Origin: Anaerostipes sp.
GTDB lineage: Bacteria; Bacillota; Clostridia; Lachnospirales; Lachnospiraceae
DNA: 64,000 bases
Direction of reading: 5' to 3'
Assembly (NCBI RefSeq): GCF_018381315.1
Contig: NZ_JAGZSD010000003.1
Span: forward strand, 154,192-218,191
This document shows positions 18,228 to 26,752 of the stretch, piece after piece. The notes under the pieces were generated by a model, which saw only the letters and a list, made by a program, of their open reading frames with translations, ran no database searches and was not told the DNA's origin. Position 1 is the stretch's first letter. The number at the start of each line of letters is the position of its first letter. The position numbers were made by a program, and so were the translations under genes.

Positions 18228-20336
18228 CTATTTTACATATTCTTTTATAAAGGTTTCTGTATCAACCGGTCTGGAAAAATAATATCCCTGTCCGCAGTCA
18301 CACTGAAACTCCCGGAGAAACTCCATCTGCTCCTCTGTCTCAATTCCTTCTGCCGTGGTTTTGGTGTTCCCGAATCCTCTGCACATATAAATAGTAGAAC
18401 GGACAATAGCTCTGGCCCTTTCATTGGTCATAATCTCCGAAATAATGCTTTTATCCAGCTTAACCTCATCAAACTTAATGTTGGAGAGCAGCGTGATATT
18501 AGAGTATTTCGCACCATAATCATCTAAAGAAAGATAGAATCCGGCGTCCTTGATTTTCTGGGCAAGGACTACCAATTCTGTCGTCTTAAGTTTTGAGACA
18601 GACTCCGTCACTTCAATACAGATCTGGCCTGCATCCACATCATATTTTTTGCAGACTGCCAGGATCCGGTTTACAATATCATACTCTAACAGAGTGACCC
18701 TGGAAAAATTCACTGAAATCTTTCCTATATCATGTCCTTCATCATGCATCTGCCTGATAAGCCTGCAGACACATTCCAGTGCATAGAAGTCAATGTGCCG
18801 GATCACTCCCTCTGCCTCATACAGCGGAATGAACCGGTCCGGAAAAATCAGTTCTCCGCTGCTGTCCACTCTTCTGATCAGGGCTTCTGCCCCTGAAAGC
18901 TCCCCTGTATGAAGATACACTTTTGGCTGCAGAAACACCTGGTATCTGTCCTGGCGGATATCCTTCAGGACCTGCTCTGCGACGGCAGAATCATGATTAT
19001 AGCCGCCGTATACTGAGAACTCATAATACTTTTGTTTATTGGCATACATGAGTTCATCTGCATGATTAATTAATTCATTGATATTTGTGATCTCTTCTTC
19101 CCATGTAGTTCCAATAGACGCACTGATCTCCCTGTGCTCCTTTACTTTCTTTCTCAGCATAAGTTCCTTGTCCTGAAACTCCTTCCGGCTGATATTCCTG
19201 CACAGGACAACAAATTCATCTCCTCCAATGCGGTAAATCTGCTTCCCGAAAATGGATTCTAAAATCTCTGCTGTGCGGATAATCAGTTTATCGCCGTACT
19301 CATGCCCATACCGGTTGTTTGCAATCTTCAGCCCGTTTAAGTCAACATAGGCTACGCCGATATTGCGGCAGCCGTGGTGCTCAATGTCAAATACCTCTTC
19401 CATATACTTATTACGGTTCCAGAGCCCTGTCAGAATATCTACATAACTCAGATACTCAAGCCTGGCAACCATTCTCCGCTTCTCCAGATCATTGGCAATG
19501 AAATAAGTCACAGACTTTAAGAGATCCGGATTTTCCCGGTTTCTCTTTGGATCATCTACTCCGATAAATCCGCTGAGTTTTCCTCTCTCATACAGAGGAG
19601 CCGCCATCAGACTCTTTATCCCCTGTCTCCTGAGTATTCCATAAGCCTCACTTTCCTGATTCATTTCCTGATCAAGGGAAGAAATAGAAAAGCTTCCGCA
19701 CTTTTTAAACTGACTGAGCCAGTTTTCCAGAGCTGACAATGGAACTCCCTGAAGCTGGTCAATTTCACTTGTGATGTTCTTGTCACACCACTCATATGTA
19801 TTGTTTGCAGTCTTTTGGTCATGATCGATCTCAAAAATATAAGTTCTGTCCCCGCCGTAATAATCTGCAATTAATTCCAAAAGCCTGTTGATGGCACAGT
19901 CCAAATCCAGCGTGTCATTTAAAGTTTTGATGCACAGCAAAAGAGTCTCATCCTGTTTTATCTTACTGCCAAGACGCTTTTTCTGACGCTCCTTTTCCGT
20001 AATATCTGTCGCGATTTCCATCCGGACGTGGTAGCCCGGAGTAAGTTCTATCAGATAATCTGCAATCGCAAAATATCTGTCTAAATATTTGTTATGGCGG
20101 ATCCACCGGCAGCTTCCCTCCCAGAGGATTTTTTCATTGGTGCAGAATTCACAGGGTTTTTTCTTTCCCTGAAGAAGCTCATAACACTTCTGCCTTTTAT
20201 AATCATCTCCGTTGATCTGATACCGTTTTTTCCCTGCCCCGTTGATGTACAGCACTTCATAAGTATCAATGTCACTGACATATATAATGTTGTCCGTACT
20301 GTCCAAAATCACTTTTCTGAGGATGTTATCATTCAT
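18228..20336 (-). CDS. PAS-GAF-GGDEF-EAL cyclic-di-GMP signalling protein
   Basis: A 702-residue cytoplasmic protein without obvious membrane segments. Residues 1-115 resemble a PAS sensor with a cysteine pair (PCEFC near 61-65). Residues 125-290 are a GAF-like domain (YYGGDRTYIFEID). Residues 295-445 hold a diguanylate cyclase domain with intact GGDEF at 371-375. Residues 460-702 hold a phosphodiesterase domain with EALIRR at 484 and AEGIETEEQ at 662. The EAL loop reads DDYGAKYS (605-612) where active enzymes usually have DDFGxGYS, so a lysine replaces a glycine. Both activities look possible; which dominates is unknown. It is monocistronic, with its own promoter and terminator. Confidence 0.92.
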   Translation of the reverse strand: MNDNILRKVILDSTDNIIYVSDIDTYEVLYINGAGKKRYQINGDDYKRQKCYELLQGKKKPCEFCTNEKILWEGSCRWIRHNKYLDRYFAIADYLIELTPGYHVRMEIATDITEKERQKKRLGSKIKQDETLLLCIKTLNDTLDLDCAINRLLELIADYYGGDRTYIFEIDHDQKTANNTYEWCDKNITSEIDQLQGVPLSALENWLSQFKKCGSFSISSLDQEMNQESEAYGILRRQGIKSLMAAPLYERGKLSGFIGVDDPKRNRENPDLLKSVTYFIANDLEKRRMVARLEYLSYVDILTGLWNRNKYMEEVFDIEHHGCRNIGVAYVDLNGLKIANNRYGHEYGDKLIIRTAEILESIFGKQIYRIGGDEFVVLCRNISRKEFQDKELMLRKKVKEHREISASIGTTWEEEITNINELINHADELMYANKQKYYEFSVYGGYNHDSAVAEQVLKDIRQDRYQVFLQPKVYLHTGELSGAEALIRRVDSSGELIFPDRFIPLYEAEGVIRHIDFYALECVCRLIRQMHDEGHDIGKISVNFSRVTLLEYDIVNRILAVCKKYDVDAGQICIEVTESVSKLKTTELVVLAQKIKDAGFYLSLDDYGAKYSNITLLSNIKFDEVKLDKSIISEIMTNERARAIVRSTIYMCRGFGNTKTTAEGIETEEQMEFLREFQCDCGQGYYFSRPVDTETFIKEYVK

Positions 20337-20379
20337 GTATGTTACCTCTTTTGTTTATCTGCATGGTTATATAAAAGCT

Positions 20380-20388
20380 ATTATAGCA
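20380..20388 (-). promoter_or_regulatory. Extended -10 promoter of the GGDEF-EAL gene
   Basis: On the minus strand TGCTATAAT is an extended -10 element about 45 bases before the ATG at 20336. No good -35 at standard distance, which fits an extended -10 promoter. The same TGCTATAWT form recurs before several other genes in the window. Confidence 0.5.
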
Positions 20389-20460
20389 CATTTTTCCTGA
20401 ACAAAATATTCCGAATTCAGATTGCTGCATAAAGTTTAATATCTTCTTAAAGCCCTGCCG

Positions 20461-20489
20461 TTGCTGTCTTTTTCAGATTCATGTATAAT
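20461..20489 (+). promoter_or_regulatory. Predicted promoter of the Fic-like gene
   Basis: TTGCTG (20461-20466), 17-base spacer, TATAAT (20484-20489), located 43 bases before the start codon. Good consensus match. Confidence 0.65.
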
Positions 20490-20531
20490 AGGGTTCCAAA
20501 CAATAACAGCCAATATCCAGGAGGAAACATC

Positions 20532-21116
20532 ATGTCAAAATTACAGGAACTGCTCCGACGTGCAGATGCATATAAAGAAATCATACAGAAATCCGGTGTA
20601 CCGGCAGAAACATATATTAACTCTGAATTTAAAACAGCTGATATAACAGAAGATTTTATCAGAAATCTGCACAGGTCTGTATATAACGGAACAGACTCAT
20701 CACAGGCAGGCCGGTACCGCACTTCTGCGGCAGCAGATCCGTCTGAATCTCCCATCCTGCCCTCCCCCAAAGATCTGCCGCGGCTCATGAGCCATTTAGA
20801 AAACCAGATCTATTCCTCAAAGTCCGCCCTTCATCCTGTCGAACTTGCGGCAATGGCACACAAACGCCTGCTTGATATCCATCCTTTTGCAGACGGAAAT
20901 GAAAAAACAGCAGAAATTTTAAGGGATGTAATTCTGTCCCGGTCAGGGTACTGTCCTGTCTCAGTACCTTCCGGCAGAAAAAAAGAATTTGCAGATACTC
21001 TTGCCTCATCAAGAAAATCCAGCGATATGGAACCACTGTCAATTCTGACTGCCCAGCTTGTTATAAAGGCTCAGGAAGATTACATCCGAAAACATCAAAT
21101 ATCTCTTACAGAATAA
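20532..21116 (+). CDS. Fic-fold protein with degenerate active-site motif
   Basis: A 194-residue protein with a Fic core. The signature HPFADGNEKTAE (residues 117-128) keeps the catalytic histidine, the phenylalanine, the acidic residue and GN, but the canonical GNGRxxR becomes GNEKxxE, losing both arginines that hold the nucleotide phosphates. The GRYRTS segment near residue 60 fits the usual G-x-Y-R lead-in. AGGAGG is 8 bases before the chosen ATG. AMP transfer to a protein is the usual Fic reaction, but with these replacements activity may be altered (phosphorylation or phosphocholine-type chemistry) or lost. No antitoxin-like partner with an inhibitory helix is seen next to it. Confidence 0.78.
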   Translation: MSKLQELLRRADAYKEIIQKSGVPAETYINSEFKTADITEDFIRNLHRSVYNGTDSSQAGRYRTSAAADPSESPILPSPKDLPRLMSHLENQIYSSKSALHPVELAAMAHKRLLDIHPFADGNEKTAEILRDVILSRSGYCPVSVPSGRKKEFADTLASSRKSSDMEPLSILTAQLVIKAQEDYIRKHQISLTE

Positions 21117-21213
21117 ATGTTTCATGAAAATTGTTTGAAATGATTAAATATTTTCATTTTTTATGTCACAAAGGATGATTCCTGATGTCTAATCAGACAA
21201 GGAGGTAACATAC

Positions 21214-22065
21214 ATGATAAAAAATACAAACGAAGAACTGTCAAAATTAATTGAAGATGCAGCAAACGGCGATAAGGAAGCTCTGGAAGCTGTCATTCTA
21301 AGTGTCCGGGATCTGATTTTTAACCTATCCTTAAGAATGCTGGGAACCTTTGCGGACGCAGAGGATGCCACACAGGACATCATTTTGAAGATCATGACCC
21401 ATCTGTCCACGTTCAGAAAGGAAAGTTCTTTTTCCACATGGGTATTCAGCATTTCCAAAAATCATCTGATCAATTATAAAAAACACATGTTTGTCCATGC
21501 TCCATTAAGCTTTGAATTTTACGGAAATGATATCGAAAATGCTCCGATTCAGGATATTCCTGACCTGACACAAAATGTTGAGGAAGAACTTTTGGCAGAG
21601 GAACTGAAAATGTCCTGCACCAATGTTATGCTTCAATGTCTGGATCCGGAGAGCCGGTGCATCTTCATCCTCGGAACCATGTTTCAGCTGGACAGCCGGA
21701 CTGCAGGTGAGGTCCTCCATCTGTCTCCGGAGGCCTACCGCCAGCGTCTGTCAAGAATCCGCCGCAAAATGGCTGATTTTCTTGAGGCTTACTGCGGCGA
21801 GTACGGCAGCGGCAAATGCCGGTGTAAAAACAGAATCAACTATGCAGTCCAGAGCCGGAGGCTGGACCCTTCACATCTGGAGTACACATGCTCCAATGCC
21901 GCTTCTGATCAAATCTGCCGTGACTTTAAAAATGCAATGGAAGATATCGACGGCCTCTCACAGAAATTCTCCTTCTGCAGACTGTATGAATCTCCGGAAA
22001 AGGTCAGAGCATTTGTTTCAGATTTTCTGGATTCCGTGTCACTTTCTGTCGTAAAAAATTCATAA
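21214..22065 (+). CDS. ECF-type sigma factor with cysteine-rich C-terminal extension
   Basis: A 283-residue sigma-70-family protein. Region 2 is clear (LSLRMLGTFADAEDATQDIILKI, FSTWVFSISKNHLINY) and region 4 lies near residues 135-185 (LDPESRCIFILGTMFQLDSRTAGEVLHLS, YRQRLSRIRRK). About 95 extra residues follow, with cysteines in YCGEYGSGKCRCKNRINYA and near EYTCSNAA, possibly a metal- or redox-sensing domain replacing a separate anti-sigma factor. GGAGG lies 8 bases before the ATG. Thirteen bases downstream lies a DUF2461 gene, probably co-transcribed. No anti-sigma gene is adjacent. Promoter targets are unknown. Confidence 0.85.
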   Translation: MIKNTNEELSKLIEDAANGDKEALEAVILSVRDLIFNLSLRMLGTFADAEDATQDIILKIMTHLSTFRKESSFSTWVFSISKNHLINYKKHMFVHAPLSFEFYGNDIENAPIQDIPDLTQNVEEELLAEELKMSCTNVMLQCLDPESRCIFILGTMFQLDSRTAGEVLHLSPEAYRQRLSRIRRKMADFLEAYCGEYGSGKCRCKNRINYAVQSRRLDPSHLEYTCSNAASDQICRDFKNAMEDIDGLSQKFSFCRLYESPEKVRAFVSDFLDSVSLSVVKNS

Positions 22066-22077
22066 AGGAGATATTTC

Positions 22078-22764
22078 ATGAACACAGATATGATATTGAC
22101 TTATTTATCAGAATTAAGCAAAAATAACAGCCGTGATTGGTACCATGACCACAAAAAAGAATATAAAGAAGCAAATACCCAGTTTGAATCCTTAGTACAG
22201 GAATTGATTTTTAAAATAGGAGAATTCGACAGCAGCATACTGGACTGCCAGCCAAAAGATCTGACGTTTAAAATTGTCAGGGATACCAGATTCAGCCGCG
22301 ACAAGACTCCGTATCTTCCGGCCTTCCGCGCACACATAGGCCCAAAGGGCAAACTCCCTGTGCCTGTGGGCTACTATCTTATGGTTATGCCGGGAAACCG
22401 GTCCTTCCTCGGCGGCGGGCTGTTTGCAGGCATGTTTAAGGATGCGACTGCCATGGTCCGGGACTATATTTCAGAACATCCTGAAGAATGGGAAAAGATT
22501 CTCCATTCGGAAGAATTCCAGCCATACTTTTCGGTACAGGGGATTTCCTTAAAAAATGTTCCCAGCGGATATGACAAAGAACATCCTCAGGCTGAGTATC
22601 TGAAATTTAAGAGCTGGTATGTGGAATACCCGGTCAAAGACACTGATGTTATGGATGCAGATTGTTTTATTTCACACGCTGCAGATATATACAAAAGGAT
22701 GAAGCCTTTTAATGACTTTCTTAACAAGGCACTGTCCGAATTTGAGATGCCGAAAAGACCTTAA
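22078..22764 (+). CDS. DUF2461 family protein
   Basis: A 228-residue protein of the TIGR02453/DUF2461 family, whose biochemical role is not known. Landmarks: FLSELSKNNSRDWY-like N-terminus (here LSELSKNNSRDWYHDHKKEY), FKIVRDTRFSRDKTPYLP, and YYLMVMPGNRSFLGGGLFAG. AGGAGAT precedes the ATG and the gene starts 12 bases after the sigma-factor stop, so the two share a transcript. A terminator follows 26 bases downstream. Confidence 0.85.
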   Translation: MNTDMILTYLSELSKNNSRDWYHDHKKEYKEANTQFESLVQELIFKIGEFDSSILDCQPKDLTFKIVRDTRFSRDKTPYLPAFRAHIGPKGKLPVPVGYYLMVMPGNRSFLGGGLFAGMFKDATAMVRDYISEHPEEWEKILHSEEFQPYFSVQGISLKNVPSGYDKEHPQAEYLKFKSWYVEYPVKDTDVMDADCFISHAADIYKRMKPFNDFLNKALSEFEMPKRP

Positions 22765-22790
22765 ATTTCCCCCTTGCCCGCTCAGCTGCA

Positions 22791-22830
22791 AAAAGCCGCC
22801 TGCCGGAATAACTCCCGGCAGGCGGCTTTT
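22791..22830. terminator. Bidirectional rho-independent terminator
   Basis: Stem GCCGCCTGCCGG/CCCGGCAGGCGGC flanked by A4 and T4, placed between the convergent DUF2461 gene (+) and acetyltransferase gene (-). Both strands have a short U-run, so it can serve both. Confidence 0.9.
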
Positions 22831-22844
22831 CTTAAGCGGTCCTG

Positions 22845-23474
22845 TCATCTCAGCTGTTTCACACAGCCGGATTGTATCGCTTTGATATTTCTTTTAATCT
22901 TTTCCTTCGGCCAGTCCCACCACTTGACATCAAGCAGAAAAGAGACAGTCTCGTCCGAAAATCTTTTTTTAATGGGCTTTGCTGGAACGCCGCCCACAAC
23001 CGTATAGGCAGGGACATCTTTTGTCACCACTGCACGGCTTCCGATCACCGCACCGTCGCCGATATGAACGCCGGCCATGATAACAGCTTCATAACCAATC
23101 CATACGTCATTTCCAATGATGATGTCTCCTTTGTTATCCCACGAATCAGTCACATCTTCCATCCTGAGATCCCACTCTTCAAAGAAAAGAGGAAAAGGAT
23201 AGGTGGATAATGATGACATGGCATGATTGGCACTGTTAAACAGAAACTTTGCACCGCATGCGATGGAACAAAACTTCCCGATCACAAGCCTGTCGCGGTT
23301 GACAGGATAGTGGTATAAAACATTGTTTCTCTCAAATAAAACCGGATCATTGACAAAGTCGTTATACATTGTGTAATCTCCGACAATGATATTTGGATCC
23401 GTGATCACATTCTTTAAATATATTGTTTCTTTATCTCCCGTGCGGGGATATATTTGTTTCTCTGGAACAGCCAT
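22845..23474 (-). CDS. Xenobiotic (Vat/CatB-type) O-acetyltransferase
   Basis: A 209-residue left-handed beta-helix acetyltransferase of the XAT group, which includes streptogramin A acetyltransferases (Vat) and type B chloramphenicol acetyltransferases. The catalytic histidine is probably H84 in NSANHAMSS, and hexapeptide turns are visible (IIIGNDVWIGYEAVIMAGVHIGDGAVIG), ending with VVGGVPAKPIKKRF. AGGAGG lies before the ATG at 23474. Chromosomal members of this group are common and often do not confer resistance; the substrate cannot be named from sequence. Confidence 0.85.
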   Translation of the reverse strand: MAVPEKQIYPRTGDKETIYLKNVITDPNIIVGDYTMYNDFVNDPVLFERNNVLYHYPVNRDRLVIGKFCSIACGAKFLFNSANHAMSSLSTYPFPLFFEEWDLRMEDVTDSWDNKGDIIIGNDVWIGYEAVIMAGVHIGDGAVIGSRAVVTKDVPAYTVVGGVPAKPIKKRFSDETVSFLLDVKWWDWPKEKIKRNIKAIQSGCVKQLR

Positions 23475-23574
23475 TTGAAATCCTCCTGTATTCTCATGTT
23501 TTCTGCAGCTATTCCAGGAAATGCAATACAGCGTTTCAACAGCCTCACTCCTTTTGATTTATTCATACCTTCTT

Positions 23575-23602
23575 ATCATAGCATGAATCTTTTACTCTTC
23601 AA
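23575..23602 (-). promoter_or_regulatory. Predicted promoter of the acetyltransferase gene
   Basis: On the minus strand TTGAAG (23597-23602), 16-base spacer, TATGAT (23575-23580) with an upstream TGC giving an extended -10. The -35 overlaps the last codons of the upstream P-type ATPase gene. Confidence 0.5.
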
Positions 23603-25469
23603 AGTTTAATTTTAATGCGCGCATAGAATTCAGAATTGCGATAACTGACACACCCACATCTGCAAAGACTGCCTCCCACATATTTGCCATGCCGAGTGCT
23701 CCAAGGGCCAGCACAAGTGCCTTGACAACCAAGGCAAACACAATATTCTGCTTTACGATACGCAGTGTCTTTCTGGAAATGTGCACAACGGATGCAATCT
23801 TTCTTACATCATCATCCATAAGTACAACGTCTGCAGCTTCAATAGCTGCATCAGATCCCATGCTTCCCATGGCGATGCCGATATCGGCCCTTGTGAGAAC
23901 CGGTGCATCATTGATGCCATCTCCGGCAAATGCAAGCTTTTCTTTCTCCCTCTGGCTTTCTAATAAGCGTTCCACCTGGGTCACTTTATCACCCGGGAGA
24001 AGTTCAGAATATACCTCATCAATCCCAAGCTCTGCAGCCACTGACTCCGCCGCTTCTTTTCTGTCTCCGGTGAGCATGACACATTTCTTCACTCCCACAC
24101 GCTTCATGCTGCTGATTGCCTCTTTTGCCCCATCCTTTACCGAATCGGATATGACGATGGCTCCTGCAAATTTACCTTGAACTGCCACGTAGACAACCGT
24201 ACCCGCCTCAGTGCTGGAAACATACTCTATGTTCTGCTGTTTCATCAGTTTGCTGTTTCCCACTAAGACCTCTTTGCCGTCAATCAAAACACGGATTCCG
24301 TGGCCGGCAATTTCTTCTGCATCAGACACACGGTTCATATCCAGAGCCTCTGCGTATGCTTCTTTAATAGAACCGGCAATCGGATGGTTGGAATAACCCT
24401 CGCCAAGCGCGGCAAGTTCCAGAAGTTCCTCCTCCCTGCATCCCTGCGGCAGGATATGTGTCACCTTAAATTCACCTTTTGTCAGTGTTCCGGTCTTGTC
24501 AAACACGATCGTTGTCATCTCAGACACTGCTTCCAGATAATTGCTTCCCTTTACCAGCACACCGATCTTGGATGCGGCTCCGATGCCGCCGAAAAATCCC
24601 ATAGGCACTGAGATAACAAGAGCGCAGGGGCAGGAAATAACAAGAAAGATACAGGCTCTCTGGATCCATTCACCCCATCCGCCGCCAAACATCAGCGGAG
24701 GAAGGACTGCCAGGAGCACTGCTCCCACGGTCACAACCGGAGTATAATATTTTGCGAATTTGGTAATAAAGTTCTCAACATTTGCCTTCTTGCTGCTGGC
24801 ATTTTCCACAAGCTCCAGAATCTTGGCCACCGTGGAATCTTCAAACTCTTTTGTCACCCTGACTTTTAATGTTCCGCTTCCGTTGACACAGCCGCTGATG
24901 ATTTCATCACCTTTTGCTGCCTTTCTGGGGACAGACTCCCCTGTCAGGGCTGCTGTATCAATGAGAGACTCACCCTCTGCCACGACTCCGTCCAGAGGAA
25001 TCCGCTCACCTGGCTTAACCACAATGAAGCTTCCTACTTCCACATCATCCGGATCTACCTGAATAAGCTTTCCGTCTGCCTCTATATTAGCATACTCCGG
25101 GCAGATATCCATCATAGCAGAAATAGACTGGCGGGATTTCCCCACAGCATAGCTCTGAAAAAGTTCTCCAACCTGATAAAAAAGCATAACAGCCACAGCT
25201 TCAGAATATTCCTTTACCCCAAAAGCTCCGAAAGTGGCAATCATCATAAGGAAATTCTCGTCAAAAATCTGTCCGTTGCTGATATTTCTGGCTGCTTTGT
25301 AAATAATGTCATAACCGATTACTAAATACGGAACCAGATAGATCACGAACAAAATCCATGAACTATTAAGACTGTCAAGCCTTCCTGTGTGCTCCGAAAT
25401 CATAAGTCCCGCCAGCAAAAGAAACGCTGTGACAATGCGGATCAGCATTTTTTTGTGTTTTTTTGTCAT
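23592..25469 (-). CDS. cadA: Heavy-metal P1B-type ATPase (Cd/Zn/Pb exporter) lacking its own HMA domain
   Basis: A 625-residue membrane pump. Visible: TGES at 176-179 (actuator), the metal-binding CPC in transmembrane segment (280-282, ISCPCALV), phosphorylation aspartate D324 in DKTGTLT, SNHPIAGS, and MLTGDRKEAAESVAAELGID. The CPC motif with these features places it in the ZntA/CadA (divalent Zn, Cd, Pb) rather than Cu group, though this is inference. The usual N-terminal heavy-metal domain is missing and is instead encoded as a separate 72-residue protein directly upstream (25503-25721). Controlled by the CadC-like repressor at 25745-26104. Confidence 0.92.
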   Translation of the reverse strand: MTKKHKKMLIRIVTAFLLLAGLMISEHTGRLDSLNSSWILFVIYLVPYLVIGYDIIYKAARNISNGQIFDENFLMMIATFGAFGVKEYSEAVAVMLFYQVGELFQSYAVGKSRQSISAMMDICPEYANIEADGKLIQVDPDDVEVGSFIVVKPGERIPLDGVVAEGESLIDTAALTGESVPRKAAKGDEIISGCVNGSGTLKVRVTKEFEDSTVAKILELVENASSKKANVENFITKFAKYYTPVVTVGAVLLAVLPPLMFGGGWGEWIQRACIFLVISCPCALVISVPMGFFGGIGAASKIGVLVKGSNYLEAVSEMTTIVFDKTGTLTKGEFKVTHILPQGCREEELLELAALGEGYSNHPIAGSIKEAYAEALDMNRVSDAEEIAGHGIRVLIDGKEVLVGNSKLMKQQNIEYVSSTEAGTVVYVAVQGKFAGAIVISDSVKDGAKEAISSMKRVGVKKCVMLTGDRKEAAESVAAELGIDEVYSELLPGDKVTQVERLLESQREKEKLAFAGDGINDAPVLTRADIGIAMGSMGSDAAIEAADVVLMDDDVRKIASVVHISRKTLRIVKQNIVFALVVKALVLALGALGMANMWEAVFADVGVSVIAILNSMRALKLNFEE

Positions 25470-25502
25470 ACTTACAGTCTCCTCTGTATCCGGGTTTCTC
25501 TG

Positions 25503-25721
25503 CTACATTAAAATCCTGCAGTCCGGCTCTACCTTGGCACAGGCACTCACAACCTTCTGCATAATATCATCAAACTGATCGTCATCTGCATTGATTGTCA
25601 TTTTCTGTGTCATAAAGCTCACCGTTGCATCATTCACACCCGGAATTTTTTTAATAGCCTCTTCCATCTTTGCAGCACAGTTTGCACAGTCTAAATCCTC
25701 TAATTTAAATTTTTTCTTCAT
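25503..25721 (-). CDS. Stand-alone heavy-metal-associated (HMA) domain protein
   Basis: A 72-residue ferredoxin-like HMA protein with the metal-binding C-x-x-C in LEDLDCANCAAKM and the usual IPGVNDATVSF. It corresponds to the N-terminal domain that most CadA pumps carry fused; here it is free and may act as a metal chaperone to the ATPase 33 bases downstream. An additional cysteine pair lies near the C-terminus (SACAKVEPDC). Confidence 0.92.
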   Translation of the reverse strand: MKKKFKLEDLDCANCAAKMEEAIKKIPGVNDATVSFMTQKMTINADDDQFDDIMQKVVSACAKVEPDCRILM

Positions 25722-25744
25722 ACTTATCTTCCTTCCTTTTATGT

Positions 25745-26104
25745 TTATTCCTCAATATGATCTCTTCCCTGGGCAATGATTGTCCTTACATGACCATCTG
25801 CCAGTGAATAAAATACTGATTTCCCTTCTCTCCTGGACTTTACAAGCTTTGCCTGCTTCAGGATCTTTAACTGATGTGAGATCGCAGACTGAGTCATATT
25901 AAGAGTCTCAGCCAAATCGCACACACAGACCTCAACTTCAAACAGGACAAACAAAATCCTGATTCTTGTAAAATCACCGAATACTTTAAACAGTTCGGCT
26001 AAGTCGTGCAGTTCTTCTTCCTCAGGCATCTTCTCGCTTACGATTTTCAGCAAATCGTCATGTACCTGAAATGTATCACAGCATTCTACGTCATTTACAG
26101 CCAA
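25745..26104 (-). CDS. cadC: ArsR/SmtB-family metal-sensing repressor (CadC-like)
   Basis: A 119-residue winged-helix repressor. Two known metal sites are both visible: the alpha-3N type, with C8-C9 at the N-terminus and C60-x-C62 in EVCVCDLAE (like ELCVCD of CadC), and the alpha-5 type, D103-x-H105 and H116-x-x-E119 near the C-terminus, the spacing of SmtB/CzrA zinc sites. It is first in the operon cadC-HMA-cadA, with an operator-like palindrome just upstream, so it probably represses its own operon until Cd, Pb or Zn binds. Confidence 0.9.
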   Translation of the reverse strand: MAVNDVECCDTFQVHDDLLKIVSEKMPEEEELHDLAELFKVFGDFTRIRILFVLFEVEVCVCDLAETLNMTQSAISHQLKILKQAKLVKSRREGKSVFYSLADGHVRTIIAQGRDHIEE

Positions 26105-26133
26105 TTTCCCACCTGCTTTCTTTTATCTTCATT

Positions 26134-26155
26134 CATATGAACAATTATTCATATG
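26134..26155. promoter_or_regulatory. Operator-like inverted repeat upstream of cadC
   Basis: CATATGAA and TTCATATG separated by six bases form an inverted repeat that closely matches the known SmtB/CzrA/CadC type operator (TATGAACA core). It lies 30 bases before the cadC start and directly downstream of the predicted -10. Confidence 0.75.
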
Positions 26156-26158
26156 TTT

Positions 26159-26187
26159 ATAATATAACTCTTTTTCCAAAATGTCAA
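26159..26187 (-). promoter_or_regulatory. Predicted promoter of the cadC-HMA-cadA operon
   Basis: On the minus strand perfect TTGACA (26182-26187), 17-base spacer, TATTAT (26159-26164). The operator palindrome starts 3 bases after the -10, so a bound repressor would block transcription start. Confidence 0.75.
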
Positions 26188-26256
26188 TAAATAAGTACAT
26201 TGATTTATTGATAAATTTTTTCAGGAAGAATACAGGAATTTTCTACAGAATAAAAC

Positions 26257-26300
26257 AGGAGGATGGACAAGCTGTTATCAACTGCCTGTTCATCCTCCTG
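26257..26300 (-). terminator. Terminator of the suf operon
   Basis: Arms AGGAGGATG-ACA and TGT-CATCCTCCT form a long stem, followed on the minus strand by a T-rich stretch; located 20 bases past the sufU stop. Confidence 0.75.
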
Positions 26301-26320
26301 TAATAAAAGTATCCTGGTAC

Positions 26321-26752
26321 TTATGCTCCTCCCTGTTTCAGCATTTCTTCCATTGTATGCCAGCCCAGCACTGCACATTTTACTCTCGCAGGCATGTGTC
26401 CGATATCTTTAAGCGAAACAGCTTCTTCAAGATCCTCCATCTCTTCCTCTGAAGCTTTTCCCTGTATCATGCGCAGAAACAGATCTGAAAGTTTGAGCGC
26501 CTCTTCTTCTGTCTTCCCTATTACCAAATCGAGCATCATATCTGCAGACGCCTGTGACACAGCGCAGCCGCAGCCTTCAAAGGCTCCGTCTATGATACGC
26601 CCGTCCTCTGTCCTAAGCTGCAGGATAATATCATCCCCGCAGCTTGGATTGACACCCTCCAGCACCAGATTGGCATCTTCCAGTTTCTTTTTATTTATAG
26701 GGTGCAGATTGTGTTCCGTTAAAATCTCATTATAAAAGGTCCTGTTGTCCAT
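26321..26752 (-). CDS. sufU: SUF Fe-S assembly protein SufU (NifU/IscU-like)
   Basis: A 143-residue protein with the three conserved cysteines of SufU in NPSCGDD, GCGCAVSQAS and ARVKCAVLGW. In Gram-positives SufU accepts sulfur from SufS through a zinc site and passes it to the SufBCD scaffold. It is last in the operon, overlapping the end of sufS by 23 bases. Length is usual for SufU (longer than IscU by the insert between the second and third cysteine). Confidence 0.95.
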   Translation of the reverse strand: MDNRTFYNEILTEHNLHPINKKKLEDANLVLEGVNPSCGDDIILQLRTEDGRIIDGAFEGCGCAVSQASADMMLDLVIGKTEEEALKLSDLFLRMIQGKASEEEMEDLEEAVSLKDIGHMPARVKCAVLGWHTMEEMLKQGGA

